NCBI GenBank assembly: GCA_024232355.1
Contig: JAAEPW010001368.1
Coordinates: forward strand, 6,852 to 70,851
Direction: 5' to 3'
DNA length: 64,000 nucleotides
Origin: Chloroflexota bacterium
GTDB lineage: Bacteria > Chloroflexota > Anaerolineae > B4-G1
Shown: positions 1 through 7,849 of the stretch, piece after piece
Position numbering within the stretch: position 1 is the stretch's first letter
Layout: each line of letters starts with the position of its first letter
Position numbers and translations under genes: made by a program
Notes under the pieces: generated by a model
What the model was told of the DNA's origin: nothing
The model's database searches: none
Seen by the model: the letters and a program-made list of their open reading frames with translations, nothing else

Positions 1-651
1 TTGTCGCTCGCTCGCCAGTTTCAGAACGATCCGGTGAGTATCGAGATCGATCTGGCCCGTCCCCCCGAGGCAATTCAACAAGCCCTTTACCCCGTACCCA
101 AGCATCTCAAGCTCAAGCTTCTTCTGGCTATGCTTGAGCAGATGCAAATCGATAGTATGCTGGTTTTCACCAAGACCAAACAAGAAGCCGACATTGTGAC
201 CAGACACCTGGTCCAGTCCAAGATTGCCGTGGCCTGCATTCACGGGGATTTCAAACAACGGGAACGGATCGCGGCACTGGAAGGGTTCCGTTCGGGCAAA
301 CATAAAGTCCTGGTCGCCACCAACATCGCCGCGCGGGGATTGGATGTAGAAGGAATCTCGCACGTGATCAACTATGACGTTCCGGAACATGCCGAGGATT
401 ATGTACATCGTATTGGGCGCACCGCCCGTGCCGAGGCCGATGGCGACGCCATCACCCTCGTTACCCCAGACGATGAAGCACTAATTCATCGAATTGAATA
501 TCTGCTGGAGCGCAAAATCGAGCGCAAGACCCTGCCAGAATTCAACTATGATGTGCCAGTACCCTCTTGGGCCAAGCCTTCAGCCAAAGCACTGGTGAAA
601 CAGATGACCCAATCGCAGAGTCTGGCTAAACGCTGGAAATCTATGCGGTAG
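1..651 (+). CDS. DEAD-box RNA helicase, C-terminal part (RhlE-like), cut by window edge
   Basis: This is the RecA-like domain 2 of an ATP-dependent DEAD-box RNA helicase. Visible signatures are the motif IV-like LVFTKTK, motif V ATNIAARGLDV and motif VI HRIGRTARA. Domain 1, with the Walker A and DEAD motifs, must lie before base 1, so the TTG at position 1 is not the true start; only about 216 residues are seen. The family unwinds structured RNA in ribosome assembly and mRNA decay. The short tail after the helicase core ends in basic residues (KRWKSMR), as in RhlE-type enzymes. It ends 8 bases from the 3' end of the convergent UPF0158 gene. The family is certain; the subfamily is inferred. 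Confidence 0.93.
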   Translation: MSLARQFQNDPVSIEIDLARPPEAIQQALYPVPKHLKLKLLLAMLEQMQIDSMLVFTKTKQEADIVTRHLVQSKIAVACIHGDFKQRERIAALEGFRSGKHKVLVATNIAARGLDVEGISHVINYDVPEHAEDYVHRIGRTARAEADGDAITLVTPDDEALIHRIEYLLERKIERKTLPEFNYDVPVPSWAKPSAKALVKQMTQSQSLAKRWKSMR

Positions 652-659
652 AGATCAAC

Positions 660-1424
660 TTACAAAGCATAACGTGCTTCGAGTTCCCGGGCTCGCCGTA
701 CCCCATCTTCTGTCAGCATCAGCGACTTGGTACGGCGAGTCTGATTGATATAGCCCTTTTCCTCCAGATCATCCAACACCTCAAAAAGATAGCCCTTCCA
801 GGCCCGGCGGACAGCTAGATCAGACGCAAGTTGCTCTTCCCACGACGAAAGGTAAATAACCAACAGTGTTAACTTTTCAAGTAACGCTTCAGAGATGGAT
901 TCCTCTTGGATTTCCACCACGGGTTCAGATTCTGCGGGCGGCCCAATCGGATTTGTTGGCTCGATGTTCTCACTTTCCAGCCAACTGGAGACGCGCTCAT
1001 AAATGCAACGATCCTTGAAAGAAAACCAACGCTCCCGCTCCAGCGGCCATTCGGTCAGTACATCTTTAAAGTAGCGAAATGCGCTGCGTCCCTTAATCGC
1101 CCGCCATAACCGGTCCCGCAAGTCCGAGTCGCGAACTGTCGAGATAAAGCGTTCCATATCACAATAGTCCTCATGGGTGTCTGCCTGGGGGATCTGGATG
1201 TAGCGAGTGTCGGACCCCGCCTCCACTTGCCTGACATCCTCAATCGCTTGCTTCATCCAATCGGACAATTCCCAGTCCGGAGGATCCTCCAGATAACGGG
1301 CGATTTCATCGGTGACCATCACAACGTCACCGGTCTCCAAATCCAAGTAATACCGCATCTCCCAAGAGCCACTTTGAAAAGCAGTATCCAGTTCCATCCA
1401 GTTAATCTCAATTTTGCGAGTCAT
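660..1424 (-). CDS. UPF0158 family protein with C-terminal extension
   Basis: The first 120 or so residues match the UPF0158 family pattern as I know it: an N-terminal strand with IEINWMELDTAF, then YYLDLETGDVV, an acidic stretch, and a conserved R-x-x-F core around FRYFKDVL and ERWFSFKD. No biochemical function is established for the family. Residues from about 165 to 254 form an acidic linker and a helical, possibly winged-helix region ending in LTEDGVRRARELEARYAL, which is longer than typical members. The start overlaps the 3' end of the upstream RecQ gene by 17 bases, so it is probably the last gene of the same transcript and translationally coupled. Family assignment is by pattern recall; function is unknown. 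Confidence 0.75.
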   Translation of the reverse strand: MTRKIEINWMELDTAFQSGSWEMRYYLDLETGDVVMVTDEIARYLEDPPDWELSDWMKQAIEDVRQVEAGSDTRYIQIPQADTHEDYCDMERFISTVRDSDLRDRLWRAIKGRSAFRYFKDVLTEWPLERERWFSFKDRCIYERVSSWLESENIEPTNPIGPPAESEPVVEIQEESISEALLEKLTLLVIYLSSWEEQLASDLAVRRAWKGYLFEVLDDLEEKGYINQTRRTKSLMLTEDGVRRARELEARYAL

Positions 1425-4400
1425 CCCCCTCTCCTTTCAAGTACTCGTGCACCAATTCAATCACCGCGTTCCCGTACAACTCTAGCTTGCGTGGACCAAT
1501 GCCCTTTAACTCGGACAGTGCATCCAACGTGGCAGGTTTGTACACAGCGATAGCACGTAGGTGGCTATCGTGGAAAATGACATAAGGCGCGACTTTTTGC
1601 GTGCGAGCTTGTTCCAACCGCCACGCACGCAAGGTCTGGAAAAATATATCATCCACATCCAGTCCATCGGCATCTTTTTTATCCGGTTTCTTGGACAGCC
1701 TAGTCAGCGGCGGCTTTGGAGCGACCAAACTATCCAACGTAGTAGGGTCTTGCAATGCCGCTTGGCCTACTGGCGTGATGTCGAGTACGATGCCACCATG
1801 ATCGAGTTGCCGCGCTCGTAGGAATTCGCCGCTCTCCAAAACATCCAGTATGCGGCCAACAGCCGCGTTTGAGCGAAAGGCCAGTGCCCCAAACCCAGCA
1901 CTTGCACGGGCTTTTGTGTGGAGGGCTTGACCGCCGGGACGTTCCTTGTCATCGCCTCGCAGGATGCGCGTCAGGCTGCGACGCCCCCAAGCCCATGGCG
2001 CGTTCGAGACACAATGCAAGACAATCAGCAACTGTTCCCGCTCGTCGGGCAGATCGGTATCCGACGGCGGTTGAATTTCGATACAGCTATCGCAAGCAGC
2101 ACATCGCTCAATCACACGCCCGCCCAGGTAAGCGTTGAGGTGACCATGGCGGCAGCGGTCAGTCTGAGCATAGGCCGCCATCTCATCCACGCGCTGGGCG
2201 TTCACCGTTTCGTACCGCTCCAGCAGCGTCTCGACCCGCCTGGCAGCATCCGCAGGCGGCGGCAGCAGCTCTAGCAGCCAATCCCGTCCGGACGAATGAT
2301 AGGTCAACCACCCCGCATCAGCCCACGCTAACACTTGTCGCTCCACGTCCGGCAGAGGCAACGCGGCCCGCCGCGCCACATCCGCCAGGTCGAGCGTGAG
2401 GGATTGATCGGGCCGCAAACACGCAGCCTGACAAAAGGCTGCCAGTTCGGGCTCGTTGGCCGGCAGATCGCCAACCGTCAAGCGAACGATAGCGGTGCGC
2501 GGAAAGTCGGGGCCACGCCGCAAGAGGTCTACCTCCTCCAGCAAGCTCAATGCTACCCGGACGCGTGTTTGGTCGGCTCGCAGATCGCGCTCCAAGTCCG
2601 CTGCGGAGACACGCCCAGACGCGCCATCCCCCAGGCGGCGCCGGACGGCAGCATAGACGGCCCGCAGAAATTCGACTGGCAGCGCGTCCCGGCGAGTGCG
2701 GCGGGTCAAGGACGCCCGGTCGGAGGAAGAGTACATCAACAAACAGCGGGAGGGCAAACCATCGCGCCCCGCTCGACCGGCCTCCTGGTAGTACGCCTCT
2801 ACCGAGTTGGACGGCACAAAGTGGACGATGAACCGAATATCTGGCTTGTCAATACCTAGGCCAAAGGCGATGGTCGCCACAACAACGCGGATACGGCCGG
2901 TCATAAAATCATCCTGCACCTTGGCACGGTTGGGGATACCAGCGTGGTAGTGACCGGCGACGATACCGTGCTCGCGCAACAACGCGGCCAGTTCCTCGCA
3001 GCGGGCGCGAGTGCCCGCATAAATGATACCGTTGCCCGATTCAGCCTTGCAAAAAGCCAGCAGATGACGCAACTTTTCGTCGGCGTTTCGGGCGTAAAAG
3101 ACCTCCAATTGTAAATTGGAACGGGTCACGTCTCCAGCGATGATGCGCATATCGCCCAGGTGGTTGAGAATGTCACGCCGTACGCGGGGCGGGGCCGTTG
3201 CCGTCATCGCCAACAGTGGTGGATTGCCCAGCGCTTGCCTGGCCCGCCCGATGGTGAGATAGTCGGGCCGAAAGTCATGCCCCCACACGCTGACACAGTG
3301 CGCCTCGTCAATCACCAAACGCGTCAGACCCGCGCGCCGCAGTGCGTGTAAAAAAGACGGCTGTCGCAATCGTTCCGGCGCGGCGTAGAGCAATCGATAG
3401 CCGCCGTCGGTGACTTGTTCCAATCGCTGGCGCATCGCATCCCGTTCCAAGCTGCTGTTGATGGTGGTCGCCCGACCCCGCAGCCCGGACGGCAGGGAAT
3501 CTACCTGATCCTTCATCAACGCGATGAGGGGCGAAATGACGAGCGTCGTACCCCGCTCGGCCAACAGTGCGGGTAGTTGGTAGCAGAGCGATTTCCCGCC
3601 GCCGGTCGGCAGGATAGTCAGCACATCCTCGCCGCGTAGAACGCAGGCAAGAGTTTCCAACTGTCCGGGAAGAAGCGCCTCAAAGCCAAAAAGCCGACGA
3701 CCAGCATCCGCGATGCGTGTTCGCTCCTCGTCAGAGACAGGAACCTGGTCAAAGGTAAGAAGTGGTTCGGTCGATGACAGTTCCTTCTCTTTCTTCTCAA
3801 CCATGGGCCGCAGCACAGGCGCAGGTCGCGGGCGAGCGGTTGGGGAGAGAGATGCTCGCAGTCCGGCCAGTTCGTCGGCATACTGACGTGCTAGATCAGT
3901 ATCCAGTTCGGCAACGCGGGTCTCCTCATCACTGGCTTGAAAATGATCACGCAACCGCCGTAAATAGGTAGCGGAAAGTGGGCTTTCATCGGTGGCGGTA
4001 CGCAGCAGACGCACGGCATAGCCGCTGGCGGTCACCCAATCATCGAGCGAGCGGTAGAATGCGGTCATCCCCAACAAGTAGGCGCGGCTCTGCGGACGCA
4101 ATTCGTTCAAACGGCGGTAAGCGGTCAGCGCGGCGTCGGTATCGCTTCGGGCCAACTCGACCTCCCCCAGCAATCCCCAAACCATCACACTGTCTTCGTT
4201 CTCCGTGACAAGGGTTCGAGCAATCTGATGAGCAACGTCATTGTCTCCACGCGCCAGGTGGACGCGGGCCAACAACACATGGGCACTAGTAGAGGACTTG
4301 CGCTTGATGCGCTCTTGCATCACCGCCAGCGCGTCATCAGGCCGGTCCTGGATCATAAAAGCTCTCACACGCAAGTCGAGCAACGAGACAAGATTGGGAT

Positions 4401-4554
4401 TGACCGGAATGAGCACATCCAGGCAAGCATGCGCATCCTCGACACGCTCCCAGCGCAGGAAAAAGTTGAGCAGGCGACTACGTTGATTCCCCGCCAATCC
4501 CACCGTTTGCTGCGGAGTCATTTCTAATTCAGTCAACACGTTGTCGTTCGTCAT
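1408..4554 (-). CDS. recQ: RecQ-family ATP-dependent DNA helicase with TPR N-terminus
   Basis: A 1048-residue 3'-5' DNA helicase. Residues about 1-230 are helical TPR-like repeats (ALTAYRRLNELRPQSRAYLLG), not found in ordinary RecQ. The helicase core follows: motif 0/I around LPTGGGKSLCYQLP (Lys about 321), the DEAH box VIDEAHCVSVWGH (Asp about 416), motif V VVATIAFGLGIDKPD and motif VI QEAGRAGRDG. The zinc-binding subdomain has four cysteines (CRHG...CAACDSC), and an HRDC-like domain sits at the C-terminus (LKGIGPRKLELYG). The start at 4554 is chosen because the longer in-frame ATG at 4599 has no ribosome binding site; both overlap the preceding frame. It lies in a minus-strand string with dual-OB and DUF488 genes, suggesting a role in repair or defence-linked DNA processing. 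Confidence 0.93.
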   Translation of the reverse strand: MTNDNVLTELEMTPQQTVGLAGNQRSRLLNFFLRWERVEDAHACLDVLIPVNPNLVSLLDLRVRAFMIQDRPDDALAVMQERIKRKSSTSAHVLLARVHLARGDNDVAHQIARTLVTENEDSVMVWGLLGEVELARSDTDAALTAYRRLNELRPQSRAYLLGMTAFYRSLDDWVTASGYAVRLLRTATDESPLSATYLRRLRDHFQASDEETRVAELDTDLARQYADELAGLRASLSPTARPRPAPVLRPMVEKKEKELSSTEPLLTFDQVPVSDEERTRIADAGRRLFGFEALLPGQLETLACVLRGEDVLTILPTGGGKSLCYQLPALLAERGTTLVISPLIALMKDQVDSLPSGLRGRATTINSSLERDAMRQRLEQVTDGGYRLLYAAPERLRQPSFLHALRRAGLTRLVIDEAHCVSVWGHDFRPDYLTIGRARQALGNPPLLAMTATAPPRVRRDILNHLGDMRIIAGDVTRSNLQLEVFYARNADEKLRHLLAFCKAESGNGIIYAGTRARCEELAALLREHGIVAGHYHAGIPNRAKVQDDFMTGRIRVVVATIAFGLGIDKPDIRFIVHFVPSNSVEAYYQEAGRAGRDGLPSRCLLMYSSSDRASLTRRTRRDALPVEFLRAVYAAVRRRLGDGASGRVSAADLERDLRADQTRVRVALSLLEEVDLLRRGPDFPRTAIVRLTVGDLPANEPELAAFCQAACLRPDQSLTLDLADVARRAALPLPDVERQVLAWADAGWLTYHSSGRDWLLELLPPPADAARRVETLLERYETVNAQRVDEMAAYAQTDRCRHGHLNAYLGGRVIERCAACDSCIEIQPPSDTDLPDEREQLLIVLHCVSNAPWAWGRRSLTRILRGDDKERPGGQALHTKARASAGFGALAFRSNAAVGRILDVLESGEFLRARQLDHGGIVLDITPVGQAALQDPTTLDSLVAPKPPLTRLSKKPDKKDADGLDVDDIFFQTLRAWRLEQARTQKVAPYVIFHDSHLRAIAVYKPATLDALSELKGIGPRKLELYGNAVIELVHEYLKGEGDDSQN

Positions 4555-4789
4555 TTGTCCATTCACCCATTCTGTGCGACCGCAGCGGTCGCCATTCATA
4601 ATCCGGCACGACGTGCCCCCCGATGACGAGGGGCCAGTATCGTTCCTGCCACTTGCGGCCCAACCCTACCACGAGGTAAATCGTATCAGCGTTCAAGCGC
4701 TCCAAGAATGTCTCGTGATCCAACATCAAACGACCCCCCTTCTCACCCAGCCAAGTCCGGCCCAATTCGTTCCACTGGATGTCGGTCAC
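4529..4789 (-). pseudogene. C-terminal half of the dual-OB protein, in the -1 frame (or a small coupled gene)
   Basis: This 86-residue frame starts at GTG 4789, overlapping the TGA of the preceding frame as GTGA. Its sequence begins with TDIQWNELGRTWLG and continues with TIYLVVGLGRKWQERYWPLV and GHVVPDYEW. To my recall these are the second-half motifs of dual-OB-domain proteins, so it reads as the missing C-terminus of the gene at 4786-5274. Both parts together give about 248 residues, a plausible full length. Three readings are possible: a one-base deletion (pseudogene or assembly error), programmed -1 frameshifting, or two coupled polypeptides that assemble. Its 3' end overlaps the RecQ start by 26 bases, so the pair remains in the operon. 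Confidence 0.6.
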
Positions 4790-5274
4790 AGATGCCCCGT
4801 GCCGGCCCGCAGCCGAGGGTGATTTGCCTCACCGGACAAAAGGTAACCTATACGTGCCTCGTACTTGCCGGAATAGCCATCCAACGAAAAGTTCGCCCAC
4901 ACCTGTTCTGGCTGCACCAAGCAAAGCGAACGGGTGTGGTGAACGAGCACGTCCCCCGGCGCCAGATCGAGATATTTGGCAAAAAAGTTGGCTCGCTTTT
5001 GTCCTTCCAGGCGGCGCACAAAATCGGTGAGCCAGTCCTCGACATGGGGCGGATCAGGGCGCGGCTTGAGCAGGTTCAGATCGATCACATCACCGCACTG
5101 CACCAAACGGCCGCTGGTGTCCGTCATGTCACCCGGTTGGATCGTGTCAAAGTCGCGCACTGGGCGTACCCAACGCAGGCCGGTGACCGGGTCGGGTTCG
5201 TGAGTGAAACCGGCAGTGCAGATGCCGCTGAGCATTTTGGTCATTGCCAGAATTAGGACTTTTTGGGGTGGCAT
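4786..5274 (-). CDS. Dual-OB-domain protein, N-terminal part (apparently frameshifted)
   Basis: A 162-residue product starting at ATG 5274, chosen because AAGGAG lies just upstream and the longer open frame before it is low-quality sequence. Recognisable parts are the N-terminal strand KVLILAMTKMLSGICTAGF, the LRWVRPVRDFDTI segment and VEDWLTDFVRRLEG, followed by a second domain with GDVLVHHTRSLCLVQPE and YEARIGYLLSG. This resembles the dual-OB-domain family that commonly accompanies DUF488 proteins; the family is predicted to act on nucleic acids, with no proven activity that I know of. The frame stops at TGA 4786-4788 in the middle of the expected second OB fold, and the rest is found in the -1 frame. 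It lies between DUF488 and RecQ genes in the same orientation. Confidence 0.62.
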   Translation of the reverse strand: MPPQKVLILAMTKMLSGICTAGFTHEPDPVTGLRWVRPVRDFDTIQPGDMTDTSGRLVQCGDVIDLNLLKPRPDPPHVEDWLTDFVRRLEGQKRANFFAKYLDLAPGDVLVHHTRSLCLVQPEQVWANFSLDGYSGKYEARIGYLLSGEANHPRLRAGTGHL

Positions 5275-5333
5275 GGTCTCCTTTAGAACACGGTTTGGGC
5301 AAACCGCAAATGGTTTGGAGATTAACAGATTGT

Positions 5334-5774
5334 TTACAAGTGCATGATGGTCAGTCCTGGCAAGTATCTGGCCCAGTGTTCGGCAACGAGACGACGGTGG
5401 CAGTGATCGGCGGTTGGCTCGGCGCACAATAAGCAGGGTGCGCAGTAGTGGGCTGTGATTTCGTGGCCTACGGCTGGAGCATCTCGCTCCGTCAACAATG
5501 GAAGAAAACTCGATACATAAGCAGACCAATCCTGATTCTCGCGGTAAGCGTCAAAGATTTCCGGCGTAGGGGCCAGTTCAGGATGGTATTCGTAGGCAAT
5601 GTCGAACCCCTCGCGCAGCAAAAAGGCCAAGTCGTCTCGTTTGGTGTAGCCAGCCAGGTGAGAGGTGTTGCGTAGGCGGACGTCGATCACGACATCTACA
5701 CTAGCTTTCCGCAACAGGCCGATAAAGGTCTCTAGCGATTTGCGCTGATAGCCGATGGTACAAAGAGTGGGCAT
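5334..5774 (-). CDS. DUF488 family protein, first copy
   Basis: A 146-residue DUF488 protein (Pfam PF04343). Family marks are the N-terminal TLCTIGYQRKSLETFIGLL, the strand VDVVIDVRLRN, and a C-terminal Cys/His cluster, APCLLCAEPTADHCHR, which corresponds to the conserved C-x-E...CHR motif. The family is predicted to have a nucleotide- or nucleic acid-linked catalytic role, with the cysteine as a likely key residue; no reaction is established. ATG 5774 is preceded by GGAGGACTGA, a good ribosome binding site. It lies 59 bases upstream of the dual-OB gene and 124 bases downstream of a second DUF488 gene, all minus strand. The two copies are divergent, so this is not a recent tandem duplication. 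Confidence 0.87.
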   Translation of the reverse strand: MPTLCTIGYQRKSLETFIGLLRKASVDVVIDVRLRNTSHLAGYTKRDDLAFLLREGFDIAYEYHPELAPTPEIFDAYRENQDWSAYVSSFLPLLTERDAPAVGHEITAHYCAPCLLCAEPTADHCHRRLVAEHWARYLPGLTIMHL

Positions 5775-5898
5775 TCAGTCCTCCATCGGCCCCGAATGAA
5801 TTCGCGGCCTGATACAGAAAACACATTAAAAACGTGTTGACAGGCAATGCGATTCATCACATTGCTTGTACTGGCTGGGCAATTCATTGCTCGGCAGT

Positions 5899-6396
5899 TC
5901 AGTCAAACAACGAGAGTTGCTGGGCGATCCGTTCTCCATCAACTACCCGGCCATCGGGCTGGATATGTAGCACTCGAACGCCACGCTCCAGCAAGGTCTG
6001 CGTGATCAACTTGTGACGGTGGCAGTGACGATGGTCGCCTTCGCTACACATCACGGCCACCTGCTCGGTCTGAGCCAGTTCAAGCAATCGATCGATACCA
6101 ACCTGGTACACATCCGTCTGTCCCACACGCCGATAATCGGGAGTTTCCTGACTGGGATCGTACAACGTGGGGTCAGATGGACGGCCGCCGAGCGCATCCC
6201 CCATAAACCGGTAACCAATGCCGGCCTCGGTGAGATCGTGGGTCAGCGTCTCGCGGTTGAATTGGTGGGTCCAACGGCTGTAGGGTTGGCTGCGCACGTC
6301 TGCCACGAAGGTGATTGTGTGCTGGCGCAGCAGGTCAACCAAGGCTTGTGTTATGTGATCACTGTGACCGATAGTATAGATCAAATTCTCAGACAT
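5899..6396 (-). CDS. DUF488 family protein, second copy (first gene of the RecQ string)
   Basis: A 165-residue DUF488 protein: LIYTIGHSDHITQALVDLL at the N-terminus, FVADVRSQPYSRWTHQFNRE (the conserved DVR-x-x-P-x-S motif), YRFMGDALGGRP, and AVMCSEGDHRHCHRHKLI carrying the C-x-E...CHR signature. Unlike the neighbouring copy it has the full GGRP and DVRSxPxS motifs, so it is the more canonical member. No reaction is proven for the family. It is the promoter-proximal gene of the minus-strand string. A -35/-10 pair lies so close to the ATG that the message should be almost leaderless, which supports the start at 6396. Confidence 0.9.
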   Translation of the reverse strand: MSENLIYTIGHSDHITQALVDLLRQHTITFVADVRSQPYSRWTHQFNRETLTHDLTEAGIGYRFMGDALGGRPSDPTLYDPSQETPDYRRVGQTDVYQVGIDRLLELAQTEQVAVMCSEGDHRHCHRHKLITQTLLERGVRVLHIQPDGRVVDGERIAQQLSLFD

Positions 6397-6404
6397 CGCC
6401 TAAA

Positions 6405-6432
6405 AGTATAGCGGAATCCAGGTAAATGACAA
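6405..6432 (-). promoter_or_regulatory. Near-leaderless promoter of the DUF488/dual-OB/RecQ string
   Basis: On the minus strand TTGTCA (6432-6427) is followed after 16 bases by TATACT (6410-6405). Only eight bases (TTTAGGCG) separate the -10 box from the ATG at 6396, so transcription should begin within about two bases of the start codon. There is no room for a ribosome binding site on the message. Confidence 0.65.
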
Positions 6433-6523
6433 ATAGATCAGCCCCACTTTTTTCTCCTTCGTGCTGCTGCCAACCTTGACGCCCCAATGCTTTGTGATAC
6501 ACTCTTGCTCACGAGCAAATAAA

Positions 6524-7819
6524 ATGAGTAAACATTCTCAAATCCTCCCCCCTCACTTTCGCTGGAACTTTGGCGCATTTACGGTGGACTATGTCTGCTT
6601 TAGCATCGCCATCACTTTTGCCAGCATTAGCAGCGTGATGCCCGCCTTTGTCGGCCATCTGACCGATTCGGCGCCCGTTATCGGGCTGGTTAGCAGCGTT
6701 TTTCAGGGCGGCTGGCTGCTGCCCCAACTGGCAATTGCTCGCCTGATCAACGACAAGCCGCGCAAAAAGCCCTACATGCTCGCCGGGATAAGCGGTCGAG
6801 TAATGTTCTGGGCCATCGCGTTGGGGCTGTGGGCCGGGCTGGCCCACTATCCCACGACAATGCTGGTCCTATTTTTCGTTGCCCTCGGTCTTTTTTCCAC
6901 CACCGATGGTCTAGCCAGCGTGGCCTGGCTCGACATTCTGGCCCGTGCCATCCCGTTGAGACAACGGGGACGGTTGATCGGATTGAGCCAATTTGTCGGC
7001 GGGCTGGGGGGAATTGGCGTTGGAGCGTTGGTGGGAGTGATCTTGGAGCAATGGTTGTTTCCCCATAATTATGCGTTGCTCTTTGCCCTGGCAGGTATTG
7101 TGCTCATCCCATCGGCAGTTGCGATCTTTTTGATACGGGAACCCCCACCCAAGAACGCCGATCCTGAGGAACAAGAAAAGGGCCAGACACAAGTTAGGAC
7201 AAAGGTTGACTGGTCAAAAATTGTGGCCGATCCAGTCTTTCGCCGCCTGATCACCTGTCGCCTGTTTGTCGGCATGATTGGGTTGACTAATTCATTCTAC
7301 GTCATACACGCACGCGATGTGTTGCACCTGCCCCAGAGCATCATCGGCCAATTTGTGATGGCTCAGACGGCGGCAGGGGTCGTCGCCAGCATTCTATTGG
7401 GGTTGGTAAGCGAGCGTTGGGGACCGCGATACGTGGCCCGCATTGGCAGCGCGGTCGCCATCACAGGACCGCTTTTCGCTCTGGCAGCGCACTTGACCGC
7501 CAGTGGCTGGATAATCCAGGCATATCCTTTTGTCTACATGGTGATGGGTTTTGTCCAAAGCATGTGGATGCTGGGCTTTACCAACTATATGCTCGAGATT
7601 GCGCCAGACGAGATGCGCCCGGCCTACGTCGGCCTGGGCAACACCATTATGGGCTCGTTGACTTTTGTGCCAATGATAGGCGGATGGCTGTTGGAGGTCA
7701 CTTCATACACCGTGCTCTTTGGCGCTACGGCCACCATTGTAGCAACCGGGTTTTTGCTTACTCTGAGTCTAAAACCGGCGCGGCAAGCCGCGCCCGAGTT
7801 GGCGAACGAATCAGCGTGA
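6524..7819 (+). CDS. Major facilitator superfamily transporter
   Basis: A 431-residue polytopic membrane protein with about 12 hydrophobic segments and an MFS layout. The loop between helices 2 and 3 has the basic stretch INDKPRKKPYM in place of the classic GxxxDRxGRR motif. A long charged loop (about residues 215-240, PPPKNADPEEQEKGQ) separates the two six-helix halves. The start at 6524 is taken rather than 6461 because the intervening residues are not membrane-like; the ribosome binding site is weak. Substrate cannot be told. It converges with the MoxR ATPase gene. Confidence 0.85.
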   Translation: MSKHSQILPPHFRWNFGAFTVDYVCFSIAITFASISSVMPAFVGHLTDSAPVIGLVSSVFQGGWLLPQLAIARLINDKPRKKPYMLAGISGRVMFWAIALGLWAGLAHYPTTMLVLFFVALGLFSTTDGLASVAWLDILARAIPLRQRGRLIGLSQFVGGLGGIGVGALVGVILEQWLFPHNYALLFALAGIVLIPSAVAIFLIREPPPKNADPEEQEKGQTQVRTKVDWSKIVADPVFRRLITCRLFVGMIGLTNSFYVIHARDVLHLPQSIIGQFVMAQTAAGVVASILLGLVSERWGPRYVARIGSAVAITGPLFALAAHLTASGWIIQAYPFVYMVMGFVQSMWMLGFTNYMLEIAPDEMRPAYVGLGNTIMGSLTFVPMIGGWLLEVTSYTVLFGATATIVATGFLLTLSLKPARQAAPELANESA

Positions 7820-7820
7820 T

Positions 7821-7846
7821 CGGGCACACCGCCCGTTTTCGAAAAC
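7821..7846. terminator. Weak shared terminator between MFS and MoxR genes
   Basis: A short hairpin, CGGGC (7821-7825) with GCCCG (7831-7835), is followed on the plus strand by TTTT. It runs into a 12-bp palindrome GTTTTCGAAAAC (7835-7846). Its place between two convergent genes suits a bidirectional terminator, but the stem is short. Confidence 0.4.
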
Positions 7847-7849
7847 CGA

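Noticed and set aside
2335..2859. Plus-strand open frame of 174 codons inside recQ
   Set aside because: It is antisense to a well-conserved helicase region, has no recognisable domain and no ribosome binding site.
5275..5529. N-terminal extension of the dual-OB frame
   Set aside because: Residues are Arg/Ser-rich without family similarity and cover the ribosome binding site AAGGAG of the internal ATG; part also overlaps the DUF488 gene.
5840..5892. Short inverted repeats (GCAATG...CATTGC and GCAATTCATTGC) between the two DUF488 genes
   Set aside because: Arms of five to six bases are expected by chance; no link to a promoter was found.
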